Origin: Salegentibacter sp.
GTDB taxonomy: Bacteria; Bacteroidota; Bacteroidia; Flavobacteriales; Flavobacteriaceae
Reading direction: 5' to 3'
Assembly (NCBI GenBank): GCA_017795085.1
Contig: CP051246.1
Location: forward strand, 2,854,514 to 2,918,513
DNA: 64,000 nt
Part shown: positions 37,101 through 45,681 of the stretch, piece after piece
Position numbering within the stretch: the stretch's first letter is position 1
Layout: each line of letters begins with the position of its first letter
The notes under the pieces: generated by a model
The model's database searches: none
What the model was told of the DNA's origin: nothing
Seen by the model: the letters and a program-made list of their open reading frames with translations, nothing else
Program-made: the position numbers and the translations under genes

Positions 37101-37309
37101 TAGTTGCCGTCAAAGTCAGTTTGAGTACCCGCATTTGTACCTTTTATCAGGATATTAACCCCGGGTAATGGAATCCCATCTTCACCGATAACCATCCCGG
37201 TAACTATTTTTTGTTGTGCGAACCCCTCCGGTATAGTTACTAATAACATAATTAAGAATAGGAATATGTTTAAGTTCGATTTAGTAAAATTATAATTCAT
37301 TTGTTTCAA
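34133..37309 (-). CDS. SusC/RagA TonB-dependent outer-membrane transporter (2)
   Basis: The 1058-residue protein has a signal peptide (ending G-F-A-Q), a carboxypeptidase-regulatory-like domain (about 33-108), the TonB-box-like E-E-V-V-I-T-A-F-G, a plug domain (M-Q-G-R-V-A-G-L) and the barrel. There is no STN domain. It pairs with SusD (2). Its 317-base upstream region has both palindrome types (37420-37433 and 37442-37453) and lies just after the LacI-type regulator gene, which makes that regulator a natural candidate for local control. Confidence 0.95.
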   Translation of the reverse strand: MKQMNYNFTKSNLNIFLFLIMLLVTIPEGFAQQKIVTGMVIGEDGIPLPGVNILIKGTNAGTQTDFDGNYNIQVEAGQTLVFSFIGYIAKEVEIGTEEEVNITMEEDTDSLEEVVITAFGNKQKKSDLIGSVSSISPEDLRLPVSNLTGAMQGRVAGLISFQRSGEPGLDNADFFIRGVGTFGVNQKPLILVDNMEVSTDDLARIPVDNIASFSILRDATASAVYGSRGANGVILVTTKLGKKGRPRVSVRAEQRISAPTKQPDIADPVTFMKLNNEAILTRDPLAITPYTQEKIALTAAGEDPIKYPAINWLDEVTKPNTHTQNYNLSVSGGGDVATYLVSGNFTQDNGLIKVNPINNFNNNVDFQVHNIRSNINVNVTKTTQLMVRTIANFRNYSGPPEGGSSSFRNALRANPALFQPVYEAGPQQEYISHPLFGNYEDGSGNLYLNPYAEIVRGYSEWSQSKMQVQVELRQDLSGLLEGLSYRGLANASRSAYMEYRRQYNPFYYMPGSIDPSTGAYSYLNLNPQGGTEYLDYSDNGRGQESVFYMENALNYDRTFDEKHKVTGMVINTLRNRVTLPRDGSGSVINTLPYRNVSLSGNFTYAFDDKYHAQFTFGYNGSEVFAKNHRWGFFPSAGIAWTVTNEPFMKNLENEISNLRLRLTHGLVGNDNISNTRFFYLSQVNLNDNNRRFNFGISPGQENYERNGVSVNRYANPFVRWEISEQTNLGMDLGLFEGKLSLTTDIFRQIRKDVVQPRAALPSSMGLSAEVLGNIGKYKSYGIDSELVYNHSINKDLWFQGRGTFTFAKGEYIYYEEPNYEYDYLSRIGLNANQRRGYIAERLFIDDEEVANSPEQSFSGQVRGGDIKYLDINDDGVIDSNDQVPIGYPTVPEINYGFGLTTGYKNFDMSFFFSGAARTSIFINPTLGNINNSGAAPFGNIRSPNALLQSWADSHWSEDNRDVYALWPRLSQNPLENNTQTSTHWMRNGSFLRLKQAEIAYTLNEDFTKKFNVNSLRLYLSGTNLFNISAFKLWDPEMGGAGLRYPLQRVFNLGVLISL

Positions 37310-37419
37310 AATATTTAGTTGGTCAATGCTCTTTTTTTATAAAATGTATTTGTTAAACCAAGTAAAAAGAAGTCATAAATAAAATCTTTTTGATTAACAT
37401 TAAAATTATATTCTTAAAA

Positions 37420-37433
37420 TGTGTACGTACACA
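37420..37433. promoter_or_regulatory. TGTGTACGTACACA operator upstream of susC (2)
   Basis: This perfect 14-bp palindrome is identical to the inner part of the 30-bp palindrome at 27385-27414. The left flank AAAA also matches, while the right flank does not. With the copy in uxaC it makes three sites of one motif in the window. Confidence 0.65.
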
Positions 37434-37441
37434 AAATTAAA

Positions 37442-37453
37442 GAAAACGTTTTC
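37442..37453. promoter_or_regulatory. GAAAACGTTTTC operator upstream of susC (2)
   Basis: This perfect 12-bp palindrome with central CG has the typical shape of a LacI-family operator. It lies 174 bases downstream of the lacI-type gene stop and 133-144 bases upstream of susC (2). Confidence 0.55.
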
Positions 37454-37626
37454 CTAAAATGATTTAGTCGCTAAACTATAATAAAAATATAAATTTCAAA
37501 AAAAATTAACATAAAATTTTTTCATCCTAAACTTAGCCAGTCAAGATTGTGCAAAAGTGGAATTCAATACAAAAAAAATGAAATAATTTTTCAGACGTAA
37601 TTATGATGCAAAATGAAATTGAAGAA

Positions 37627-38667
37627 TTAAAAATTGGTTTTATAAAATATTAGATTCTCTTTAGTAATTATATCTAATGGAAGGTTATGTATACTTCTAA
37701 CTTTTTGATTAGTGACCAGATATTTATAAAAATTTTCCAGCGCAAGATATCCTTGAGTTTCGGGACGTTGCCCAATAACATAATCTATTATACCTGATTC
37801 AATATAATAGTAATTGTTTTTAATCAAATCATTTCCTACCAACTTTGACTCAAACATATTCTTCTTAATAATTTCAGCAACAAAATGAACTTTAGAACTT
37901 GGAACGTACACACCATCTGGGTGCTTTTTTTTAAGAATAGTCTCCAGACTATTCTTCCAATTCGTTTCACGTTGATTTATAATCACTTCTTCTACATGAA
38001 TATCATCAAGATTTGATGATTCCAATAAATAGTCATTAAATCCTTCAATCCGCTTTTGAAGGGTCTTATTATGGTTTTCATTATTCTTGATGGAAACAAT
38101 CAATAACTTCCCCCTACCCTTGGTAGAAGTGCTTAGTAATTTAGCAGCAAGCCTTCCGCTTTGTATGCTATCTTGACCAATGAAACATATAGCTCCGCTG
38201 TTTTCAATATTAGAATCAATTATACTAAAAGGGATATCCAATTTTCTTAATTTACCACAAAATTTTACGGCTTCAAAGTTTATAACCGGAGCAAGAATTA
38301 CACCGTCTGGTTTAGACTCAATTAGCTTATTACTCTGCTTAATAAAAGAATCAATATTGTTTTGGTCAAAATAAAAGTACTTAACCTTTATTCCAAATTG
38401 ACTTAAAGAATTAGCTGCATTACCAACACCCCGACTGGGTACCTCCCAATATTCCCCCACTTCAAACTCTGGCATCAAGGCTGCAATGGTATAGGATTTA
38501 TTCAAAACCAAACCCCTGGCATAAATATTTGGTTTATAATCCACTTCTTCCATAATTTTCAAAATTTTCTCCTTTTTCTCTTTGGAGACTTTTCCTCGAT
38601 TATGAATAACCCTATCAACTGTGCCCAGGGAAACATTTGCTCTTCTAGCTATTTCTTTAATTGTCAT
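37627..38667 (-). CDS. LacI-family transcriptional regulator
   Basis: The 346-residue protein has an N-terminal helix-turn-helix (T-I-K-E-I-A-R-R-A-N-V-S-L-G-T-V-D-R-V, residues 2-20) with hinge helix (Y-K-P-N-I-Y-A-R-G-L) and a periplasmic-binding-protein-like effector domain (about 60-340). It should bind palindromic operators centred on CG; four AAAACGTTTT-type sites and the TGTGTACGTACACA sites in the window are candidates. The effector is unknown; a sugar or KDG-like acid is possible from context. It is the first gene upstream of the susCD (2) operon on the same strand. Its 3' neighbour region is a 317-base gap, so it is probably transcribed separately. Confidence 0.93.
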   Translation of the reverse strand: MTIKEIARRANVSLGTVDRVIHNRGKVSKEKKEKILKIMEEVDYKPNIYARGLVLNKSYTIAALMPEFEVGEYWEVPSRGVGNAANSLSQFGIKVKYFYFDQNNIDSFIKQSNKLIESKPDGVILAPVINFEAVKFCGKLRKLDIPFSIIDSNIENSGAICFIGQDSIQSGRLAAKLLSTSTKGRGKLLIVSIKNNENHNKTLQKRIEGFNDYLLESSNLDDIHVEEVIINQRETNWKNSLETILKKKHPDGVYVPSSKVHFVAEIIKKNMFESKLVGNDLIKNNYYYIESGIIDYVIGQRPETQGYLALENFYKYLVTNQKVRSIHNLPLDIITKENLIFYKTNF

Positions 38668-38929
38668 TCTGGAATACTCTTAAAATGAAATCAAATATAA
38701 AATAAATTACCAAATCCTTTCATTTCGGGTTCAAAGAAGAAAACATTAAATTATCTTTCAACTTATTTTAATCGGGGAAAAAGCATAACTTCCAGGATAA
38801 ACTTTCTTTCCACCTAAAAAGACTTACTCCTAAAGCCATACGATCTAGTAAATATGCTATTAGCCGCTGCCCTCTTTTTTCTATCAAATTCTACCTAATC
38901 CGAGTTATTATACATCTGTCCATCACCCC
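38668..38929. other. Intergenic region upstream of the LacI-type regulator
   Basis: About 260 AT-rich bases precede the regulator gene. I see no ORF, strong palindrome or RNA gene. It probably carries the regulator promoter. It merges at about 38930 into the GH2 fossil. Confidence 0.35.
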
Positions 38930-39115
38930 CCTATTCTCCTAACACAGTCACACGTTCGGCGTTATAGAGATACAAGTTTGACCCTGGGTAATTATGTAAG
39001 TCGAAGCTATCTCCGATATGAAAAATGATTACCGTCATTGGCAGACTTTACCAGTCGCGAGAGATGATATTTTTTATCCATTCGGTAACTTCTCCCGTAT
39101 TAAACTACCTCTCAA
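38930..39115 (-). pseudogene. Decayed GH2 fragment related to the gene at 2018-3829
   Basis: This non-coding stretch aligns base for base, at roughly 80% identity by eye, with 2305-2490, the part of the GH2 gene around residues 448-510 that includes the nucleophile Glu. Shared runs include CCTAACACAGTCACACGTTC and GGGTAATTATGTAA. Small insertions and deletions break the frame, for example an extra A in the AAAAATGATTACC run. It has the same orientation as the intact gene. It sits between the LacI-type regulator and the asparaginase gene and must be the last trace of a GH2 paralogue once present here. Confidence 0.8.
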
Positions 39116-39125
39116 GCCGTTATCC

Positions 39126-40100
39126 CTACAAATAAGATCCACTCTCAATACTCTTATTCTCCCCATTCATATTAATTACATAAGTAAAACCGGGATGGAT
39201 GCAATATGACCCCACTTCTCCTTGCTTGGTGATGGCGAGTAAAGCTACCTGAAAATCAGTATAATTACTGTTATTTTTCACAATTCTTTTAATAGCTATT
39301 TCACAGGCTTCCTGCGGATTTTTCCCTTGTCGCATTAACTCCACCACTAAAAAACTACTCACGTTTTTTATAATTTCTTCTCCCATCCCGGTGGCCACGG
39401 CACCACCAACCTCATTATCTAAAAATAAGCCTGAACCTATAATGGGCGAATCTCCTACCCTACCCTGCATTTTATAAGCCAGCCCTGAAGTAGTACAGGC
39501 TCCGGCTATATCACCTTCACGATCTATGGCTAACATTCCAATGGTGTCGTGATTTTCGATATTGATTATAGGTTTATAATCTTTCTCTTTTAACCATTTT
39601 TCCCATTCTTTTTCTGCATTTTCGGTTAGCAGATTTTTTGATGTAAAGCCTTGCTGAATGGCGAAGTTGTATGCACCTTCCCCTACTAACATCACATGAG
39701 GGGTTTCTTCCATAACTTTCCTGGCTACCGCTACCGGATGTTCAATATTTTTTAAATAAGCTACACTACCACAATTACCATCAGGAGCCATCACACAAGC
39801 ATCTAAAGTCACATCGCCTTCCCTGTCTGGTGTACCTCCATTACCAACTGTAGTATTCTCCAGATTGGCTTCTTCAACCATCACGCCCTGCTGAACGGCA
39901 TCTAATGCTGATTTCCCTTCATTAAGTAATTTCCCGGCCGTACTACCGGCTTCCTGAAAATTCCAGGTATTAATACTTACAGGAATCGTGGTATTTATTG
40001 AATTTTCGGTTCCTGTTGCTGAAAATCCTGCGCAAGAATTAATAAAGGGGATACTTAATCCTGCAGCCCCGGCGGTTTTTAAAAAATAACGTCTTTTCAT
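39126..40100 (-). CDS. N4-(beta-N-acetylglucosaminyl)-L-asparaginase (aspartylglucosaminidase), Tat-exported
   Basis: The 324-residue Ntn-hydrolase cleaves the GlcNAc-Asn bond of N-glycopeptides after the protein part has been removed. The N-terminus K-R-R-Y-F-L-K is a Tat signal. The catalytic Thr186 in N-H-D-T-I-G-M becomes the N-terminus of the beta chain after self-cleavage; G-N-G-G-T-P and R-V-G-D-S-P-I-I-G-S-G are substrate-binding motifs. The length is normal. It is followed on the same strand by the GH2 fossil and preceded by GH29. Within the GH29/GH20/GH92/GH130 cluster it indicates N-glycan breakdown. Confidence 0.93.
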   Translation of the reverse strand: MKRRYFLKTAGAAGLSIPFINSCAGFSATGTENSINTTIPVSINTWNFQEAGSTAGKLLNEGKSALDAVQQGVMVEEANLENTTVGNGGTPDREGDVTLDACVMAPDGNCGSVAYLKNIEHPVAVARKVMEETPHVMLVGEGAYNFAIQQGFTSKNLLTENAEKEWEKWLKEKDYKPIINIENHDTIGMLAIDREGDIAGACTTSGLAYKMQGRVGDSPIIGSGLFLDNEVGGAVATGMGEEIIKNVSSFLVVELMRQGKNPQEACEIAIKRIVKNNSNYTDFQVALLAITKQGEVGSYCIHPGFTYVINMNGENKSIESGSYL

Positions 40101-40218
40101 AAATAATAAATTTAATACTAAAATAATTAAGGGCCACCGAACTACTAAACGATGACCCTTTATAATTGTTATGGAAAAACCATCACTAAAATTCTAAACA
40201 TTTTAAAGAATATTGAAA

Positions 40219-41664
40219 CTAATAGGCTATCACTAAAGCAGGTATATTTGATGATTCCCTTATCTCGCGGGGAATTTCAACTTTTATTTTATTGTTTTTT
40301 ACCTCATAATTAATATCACCTTCAAAGCCCAAAACTTTTAAATCTAATGCTTTTTTTGGCATATTGCTTTCCCAGGAAATTTCGAAAGGAATGTTATTTT
40401 CTCCTATCAGCATAATAGCATAAGTCTTCTCTTCATTTTGCGTAAAATACAGCTGTCCCTCTTTATATTCTTTGGCAGTTCTTGTATTATAAATAGCTTC
40501 ACCATTTACATCCAACCAATTCCCTACATTTTCCAATCTATCGATAACTTCTTCCGGAAAAACACCTTCTGCATTGGGTCCCACACCTAATAATAAATTA
40601 CCTCCTTTAGCAACTACTTCAACCAACATATGTATTACTTCAGCTGAACTTTTATATTCATCCCCGGGAACAAAACCCCAGGCATTCCCTAAGGGCAAAC
40701 AAGCTTCCCAGGGGGCATCTAACTTATTTTCAGGTATTGTCCGTTCTGGCGTAAGGTAGTTTTCATAAGGACCATGAACCGTTCTATCTGCCATGATAAT
40801 TCCTGGCTGGGCTTTTCTTGCCATTTTCGCAATTTTAGGCATATCAATATCCTGACTCCATTCTGGAATAGGCGCTCCCCAAGACCTTACCTCATCGTTT
40901 ACGGTTTCTTTTGGGCGTACCCAGCCTCCATCTAACCAAAGCATATCAACCTCCCCATACTCGTGCATGAGTTCACTTATCTGATTAAAAGTAAAATCTT
41001 TAAATTTATTCCACCGCCACTCATTTTTTCCTATGTCATAATTATTATTCCGATTAGGGGTTGCATATTTATCCCACCAATAATATTGCGAATGCCAATC
41101 GGGTTTTGAGAAATAGGCTCCAATCATAAAGTCTTCTGCCCTGTATGCCTCAAATACCTCTTTTGCCACATTAGCTTTGGGATGATTTTTAAACGGGCCA
41201 CTTGTTATTTTATAATTGCTTTGTTTGGTATCAAACATATTAAAACCATCGTGGTGCTTGGTAGTAAAAACCAAATAGCGCATTCCGGCCTTTTTTGAAA
41301 CTTCTGCCCATTTTTCAGGATTAAATCTAACCGGATTAAATGCCTTACTTAAACCCCAATACCATTCTTTATACTCATTGTAGCTCATTGTACTATCCCG
41401 TTCAATCCAGTCTTCGGAATTAATAGACCAGGATTCAATTATTCCCGGAACAGCATAAATACCCCAATGAATTATTACCCCAAATTTTTGATCTTGCCAT
41501 TTTTCTAATTTTTCTTTCACCAGGGGATCTTTCGGCGCTTGATATTTTGAAGACGTTCTATGCACATTATCCTCCTGGGCTTTTACTTTAATAGTCCCGC
41601 TAAGCAATACACAAACTACCAAAATTGTGGCCGTCACTAACTTTTTATATGGAAATAATTTCAT
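40219..41664 (-). CDS. GH29 alpha-L-fucosidase, exported
   Basis: The 481-residue protein has a signal peptide (residues 1-30, ending V-K-A-Q), a TIM barrel with K-F-G-V-I-I-H-W-G near 60-68 and K-H-H-D-G-F-N-M-F near 136-144, the nucleophile Asp245 in M-L-W-L-D-G-G-W, and a small C-terminal beta domain (about 390-481). Arrangement and length fit GH29. Fucose could come from N-glycan cores or algal glycans. It starts 2 bases after the GH3 stop, so the two are in one operon. Confidence 0.94.
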   Translation of the reverse strand: MKLFPYKKLVTATILVVCVLLSGTIKVKAQEDNVHRTSSKYQAPKDPLVKEKLEKWQDQKFGVIIHWGIYAVPGIIESWSINSEDWIERDSTMSYNEYKEWYWGLSKAFNPVRFNPEKWAEVSKKAGMRYLVFTTKHHDGFNMFDTKQSNYKITSGPFKNHPKANVAKEVFEAYRAEDFMIGAYFSKPDWHSQYYWWDKYATPNRNNNYDIGKNEWRWNKFKDFTFNQISELMHEYGEVDMLWLDGGWVRPKETVNDEVRSWGAPIPEWSQDIDMPKIAKMARKAQPGIIMADRTVHGPYENYLTPERTIPENKLDAPWEACLPLGNAWGFVPGDEYKSSAEVIHMLVEVVAKGGNLLLGVGPNAEGVFPEEVIDRLENVGNWLDVNGEAIYNTRTAKEYKEGQLYFTQNEEKTYAIMLIGENNIPFEISWESNMPKKALDLKVLGFEGDINYEVKNNKIKVEIPREIRESSNIPALVIAY

Positions 41665-41666
41665 TT

Positions 41667-44042
41667 TTATTCTTCTAATTTTATAGGTTCGGTAAGTTTA
41701 AAGTTTTCTTTAAGTTTTATATCTTCGGAAGAAGCACCAACCATAACCAGGAATTCCCCTTTTTCTACTATCTTTTTCATGGAAGTATTAAATAAGGCCA
41801 GGTCATTAGGTTCCAGCTCAAATTGAAAAGTTTTCACCTCACCTGCTTTCATAAATGCTCTTTGAAATCCTCGTAAAGATTTAATTGGCGTTACTACACT
41901 ACTAACCATATCGTTAAGGTAAAGTTGTACTACTTCGTCACCATCAACATCGCTATTATTTTTCACTTTAAATACAATAGCAACTTTTGTATTACTCCCG
42001 TCTTCATTAACCTGTATTTCCAAATCGGAATATTCAAAATTTGAATAACTGAGTCCGTAACCAAAAGGATATAAAGGCTCCGCATCCATTTCAACATAAT
42101 TATGCCTCTTTGGCGGCCACTGATTATAAAAAACAGGCAATTGCCCTACCGATTTTGGAACAGAAACCGGTAATCTTCCCGCCGGATTATAATCGCCAAA
42201 AAGGATATCAGCAATAGCATTTCCTCCTTCCTGACCGGGATACCAGGCTTCTACTATTGCAGGTATATTTTTAGATGGCCAATTAAGCAATAATGGCCTT
42301 CCTTTAATAGTTACCAATATCGTGGGAGTACCGGTTTTCTTGACTGCTTTCAACAAATCTAATTGCTTGCCCATCAAATTTAAGGTGGCACGATCAAAAC
42401 CTTCGCCACTTTCCATATCGCTAAGCAAGCTATCCTTTTCACTTACTTTTGCAGCACCGGTTTCTTTATATTCTGTTTTAAAATCACGGGCACTGGAGCC
42501 TCCTAATACCACTATCGCTACTTCTGCTTGTTTTGCAATATCAACGGCAGCCTCGATATCGGTATTTATAGTGTCGCGAATAGCCGTTCCTTTTTCATAT
42601 AAAACCTCAGCTTCCGGAAGTTTGTTCTTTATGCCCTCCAAAACAGTAACAATATTATCCTCAGGCTGGGGAGCAGTATAATCGCCTAACTGATTATAAA
42701 CATTGTTTGCATTAGGGCCAATAACCGCTATTTTTTTGAGTTTTTTTGATAAAGGCAATACCGCTTCGTTTTTTAGAAGGACAATAGATTCACGGGCTAG
42801 TTGTCGAGCCAGTTTTATATGTTCTTCAGTACGCACCTTATTATGAACCTCTTCTACATCAACATAAGGATTTTCAAATAGTCCCATTTTAAATTTCAGC
42901 TTCAATATCCTTCGAACCGCCGTGTTTAAATCATCTTCAGCAATCAAATCCCGAGATAAAGCCTCCTTTAATGAACTACTATAGGCTTTCCCGCCTAAAT
43001 CTGAATCAACACCGGCCTTCAATGCCATTGCCGCCGCTTCTATATTATCAGCAGCTACTTTATGATCGCCTATAAGGCCTTCTATGCTTCCTAAATCTGA
43101 AACAACAAAGCCATCAAAACCCCATTTTTCTTTTAAAACATCGGTGAGCAATTCTTTATGAGCAGTACTGGGAATACCATCAATAGAACTATACGCTGTC
43201 ATAACCGATTGTGCACCAGTTTTAATAGCTTCTTCAAAAGGATATAAATAATTGGAGTACAAATCCCTGTTTCCAACTCTAACCGCTGCGCCGTTATGCC
43301 CTCCTTCTGAAACACCATAAGCTGCAAAATGCTTTAAAGTTGAGATTACATTTTCCCCGCTTTTTAAATCTTTTCCCTGAAATCCCTTTATTACACCAAC
43401 TCCAAGTTTCGCATTTAGATACGGATCTTCCCCAAAAGTTTCTTCAACTCTAGACCAACGAGGCTCCCGCGCCAAATCGAGAATAGGTCCATAACCAATA
43501 TGGGCACCCTGACTTCTAACTTCTTTAGCAATAATGCTAGCCATTTCTTCAATTAAACCAGGGTTCCAGGTACTTCCCTGCCCAATTGCTGAAGGGAAAA
43601 CCGTTGTGCCAATAGCCATATGCCCATGCATGGCTTCTTCAGCTAGTAACAATGGAATACCTAACCGAGTATTTTCTATTACATAACGCTGTATTGCATT
43701 TGTCGCTTTAGCGGCCAGAACAGGATCAAGACCGTTTTTAAGAGTTTTTTTTGTCCAGGGATCAGCTCGTAAAGTCCCCCATAAAGCCCCTATCTTTTCT
43801 AATTTCACTTCATCTTTAAATTCTTTACTTACCTCGACGTCAAAATCATTTTTTTTGTGGTACATAGGCCACCCCAAAGGAGTTGAGAGTTGACCAATTT
43901 TCTCCTCTAAAGTCATTAAGTCAAGTAAATTATCAATCCTTTCTTCATCGCTTAATGATAAATTTTTATACGCTGCATTTTCCAAATTTTGACTTATCAG
44001 GGAATTGGAAATTAAAAGAAAAAAAAGATATATTCTTTTCAT
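41667..44042 (-). CDS. GH3 family beta-glycosidase, exported
   Basis: The true start is most likely the ATG at 44042, which gives a signal peptide (M-K-R-I-Y-L-F-F, cleaved near L-I-S-Q) and a 791-residue protein. The longer reading from 44141 overlaps the susD gene and carries a non-signal N-terminus. It has the GH3 barrel, the nucleophile Asp316 in V-V-S-D-L-G, the K-H-F-A-A-Y motif, the alpha/beta sandwich domain and a C-terminal fibronectin-like domain. GH3 covers beta-glucosidases, beta-xylosidases and beta-N-acetylglucosaminidases; the S-D-L rather than S-D-W context does not settle which. It is 77 bases downstream of the susD gene. Confidence 0.92.
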   Translation of the reverse strand: MKRIYLFFLLISNSLISQNLENAAYKNLSLSDEERIDNLLDLMTLEEKIGQLSTPLGWPMYHKKNDFDVEVSKEFKDEVKLEKIGALWGTLRADPWTKKTLKNGLDPVLAAKATNAIQRYVIENTRLGIPLLLAEEAMHGHMAIGTTVFPSAIGQGSTWNPGLIEEMASIIAKEVRSQGAHIGYGPILDLAREPRWSRVEETFGEDPYLNAKLGVGVIKGFQGKDLKSGENVISTLKHFAAYGVSEGGHNGAAVRVGNRDLYSNYLYPFEEAIKTGAQSVMTAYSSIDGIPSTAHKELLTDVLKEKWGFDGFVVSDLGSIEGLIGDHKVAADNIEAAAMALKAGVDSDLGGKAYSSSLKEALSRDLIAEDDLNTAVRRILKLKFKMGLFENPYVDVEEVHNKVRTEEHIKLARQLARESIVLLKNEAVLPLSKKLKKIAVIGPNANNVYNQLGDYTAPQPEDNIVTVLEGIKNKLPEAEVLYEKGTAIRDTINTDIEAAVDIAKQAEVAIVVLGGSSARDFKTEYKETGAAKVSEKDSLLSDMESGEGFDRATLNLMGKQLDLLKAVKKTGTPTILVTIKGRPLLLNWPSKNIPAIVEAWYPGQEGGNAIADILFGDYNPAGRLPVSVPKSVGQLPVFYNQWPPKRHNYVEMDAEPLYPFGYGLSYSNFEYSDLEIQVNEDGSNTKVAIVFKVKNNSDVDGDEVVQLYLNDMVSSVVTPIKSLRGFQRAFMKAGEVKTFQFELEPNDLALFNTSMKKIVEKGEFLVMVGASSEDIKLKENFKLTEPIKLEE

Positions 44043-44119
44043 AGGGTTTGGGTTAAAAACAAGGAAACTGGTTGGCCTTTTTACCAACCAGTTTAAACAG
44101 GTTAAACTACAATTATTTC

Positions 44120-45670
44120 TTATTCTTCCACATCCCACCATATTCTTGTGGTTAGCAGATCTGGACCCTGAGAATCTACTGCTGCGTTATAATTTTCAGC
44201 ATTGGTAGCTTGCTCAGAAGTCATATAAGTCAACCTCCTTGGAATTGTACCATTGGTAACGTTACCAGGATAATTAACGGGGGTTAACTCCGGGTATCCA
44301 CTTCTTCTCCAATTTGCATAAGACTCCAATTCATTTAAGAAAGTGGCAGCCCAATATTGGGTATTGATTTGCTCTAAAGCATTTCCTGCATCAAATGGGT
44401 TTTCAGCCAGATAAGTATCAATTTCACTTTCAGAAATCGCAGCTCTTGGTGAATACATTTCTAAATAATTCATCGCTGCCCGTACCCCGGCATTATAATG
44501 TGCTTCTACATCACCATCACCTAATCCCCATCTATAAGCAGCCTCAGCTAACATAAATTCAACTTCAGCATACGTTTGGAAAAACATAGGAGCCGCTTCG
44601 CTGGTAAGGTAAAGTCTGTTGGGTTCAGAATAATCTAAAGTATTAGTTTCTCCGGTTTGTTCTCTTAACATGGCATCATCTATACCATTTGGCAAACCTT
44701 TTTGAGCTTCGGGATCTAAACGCTCCTCATCACTTCTTAAAATTGGATTATCTTCTTCATCGGTTTCTCCTGAATCTTCAGGAAGACTGGCATAAATAGT
44801 TAACCGGGGATCCCCTTGTAAAAATTCGATAAAGGTATTACTCATTCTCCCACTTCCATCGGCTGTAAAAGTTTCTCCATTTCCATTTTGAACTATCCCA
44901 TTTCCTTCTTCATGAGCAACATAGGCAATATCATCATTAGACTCCATTACCCCACCTTCAATCGCTTTTCGTGCCCATTTTTCAGCGGCAGCTTCATCTA
45001 CCTTGGTCATTCTCATCCCTAAACGAAGCATCAGGCTATTTGCCCATTTCCTCCACTTATTTACATCGCCTTCAAAAATAATATCTGCACTTCCTAAAGA
45101 ACTACTGCCGCCAGCTTCAAAGGTAGCTACAGCTTCTTCGAGTTCATTTAGCATATCGGCATAAATTTCTTCCTGCGGATCGTAAGCAGGTCTCATATTT
45201 TTTTCTATGTAAGCTTTCCCAGCTTCAAAGTAAGGAATATCGCCATATAAATCGGTCATACGATGATAAGCAAAAACCCTAAATGTTTGGACAATTGCAT
45301 AATCTACAGAGGTAGAATCTCCTGCTGCTTCCAGGCCATATTTCATATCTTCAACCGCTTTAATAGTTTGTGGATACTGTGCTGTCCAGAAAGCTTCGGC
45401 ATAGGCCGTATTCATTAAATATTTATCCCCACTCCAATAGGTTTGGGTATTAGCTAAGTGCTGAATCATCGTAGATGAATAAATTAAATTGGCTCGCCAT
45501 GACTCATATCGTTGCCCCGAAGCATAAAGAACAGCTGTGGGAAATTTATAGCTAAGATCTACCTGGGGAGCCGTTGTAGGGTCTACATTTATATCTTCAA
45601 AATCCTTATCACAAGACTGAAGTACTAAACTAATTACTAAAAACAGGCTTATATATAACTTATTTTTCAT
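44120..45670 (-). CDS. SusD-like outer-membrane lipoprotein of the SusD_like_2 type (3)
   Basis: The 516-residue lipoprotein has a signal ending L-Q-S-C (Cys20). It belongs to the shorter SusD-like group with the D-F-E-D-I-N-V-D-P-T-T-A-P opening and the N-Y-P-G-N-V-T near the C-terminus. It differs clearly from SusD (1) and (2). It lies 11 bases after susC (3) and is intact although its transporter partner is frameshifted. It should bind glycan or glycopeptide at the cell surface. Confidence 0.93.
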   Translation of the reverse strand: MKNKLYISLFLVISLVLQSCDKDFEDINVDPTTAPQVDLSYKFPTAVLYASGQRYESWRANLIYSSTMIQHLANTQTYWSGDKYLMNTAYAEAFWTAQYPQTIKAVEDMKYGLEAAGDSTSVDYAIVQTFRVFAYHRMTDLYGDIPYFEAGKAYIEKNMRPAYDPQEEIYADMLNELEEAVATFEAGGSSSLGSADIIFEGDVNKWRKWANSLMLRLGMRMTKVDEAAAEKWARKAIEGGVMESNDDIAYVAHEEGNGIVQNGNGETFTADGSGRMSNTFIEFLQGDPRLTIYASLPEDSGETDEEDNPILRSDEERLDPEAQKGLPNGIDDAMLREQTGETNTLDYSEPNRLYLTSEAAPMFFQTYAEVEFMLAEAAYRWGLGDGDVEAHYNAGVRAAMNYLEMYSPRAAISESEIDTYLAENPFDAGNALEQINTQYWAATFLNELESYANWRRSGYPELTPVNYPGNVTNGTIPRRLTYMTSEQATNAENYNAAVDSQGPDLLTTRIWWDVEE

Positions 45671-45681
45671 TGCATTAATCT

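Larger units (their letters stand above)
37310..37626. promoter_or_regulatory. Regulated upstream region of susC (2)
   Basis: The 317 AT-rich bases between the lacI-type gene and susC (2) hold the palindromes TGTGTACGTACACA (37420-37433) and GAAAACGTTTTC (37442-37453), 8 bases apart, 111-144 bases before the susC start. No ORF is credible. The exact promoter is not resolved. Confidence 0.5.

Noticed and set aside
39018..39209. 63-codon plus-strand ORF
   Set aside because: It spans the GH2 fossil and the 3' end of the asparaginase gene on the wrong strand, so it is a chance reading.
41667..44141. Longer GH3 reading frame starting at 44141
   Set aside because: It overlaps the susD gene and its first 33 residues are not a signal peptide; the ATG at 44042 gives a normal one.
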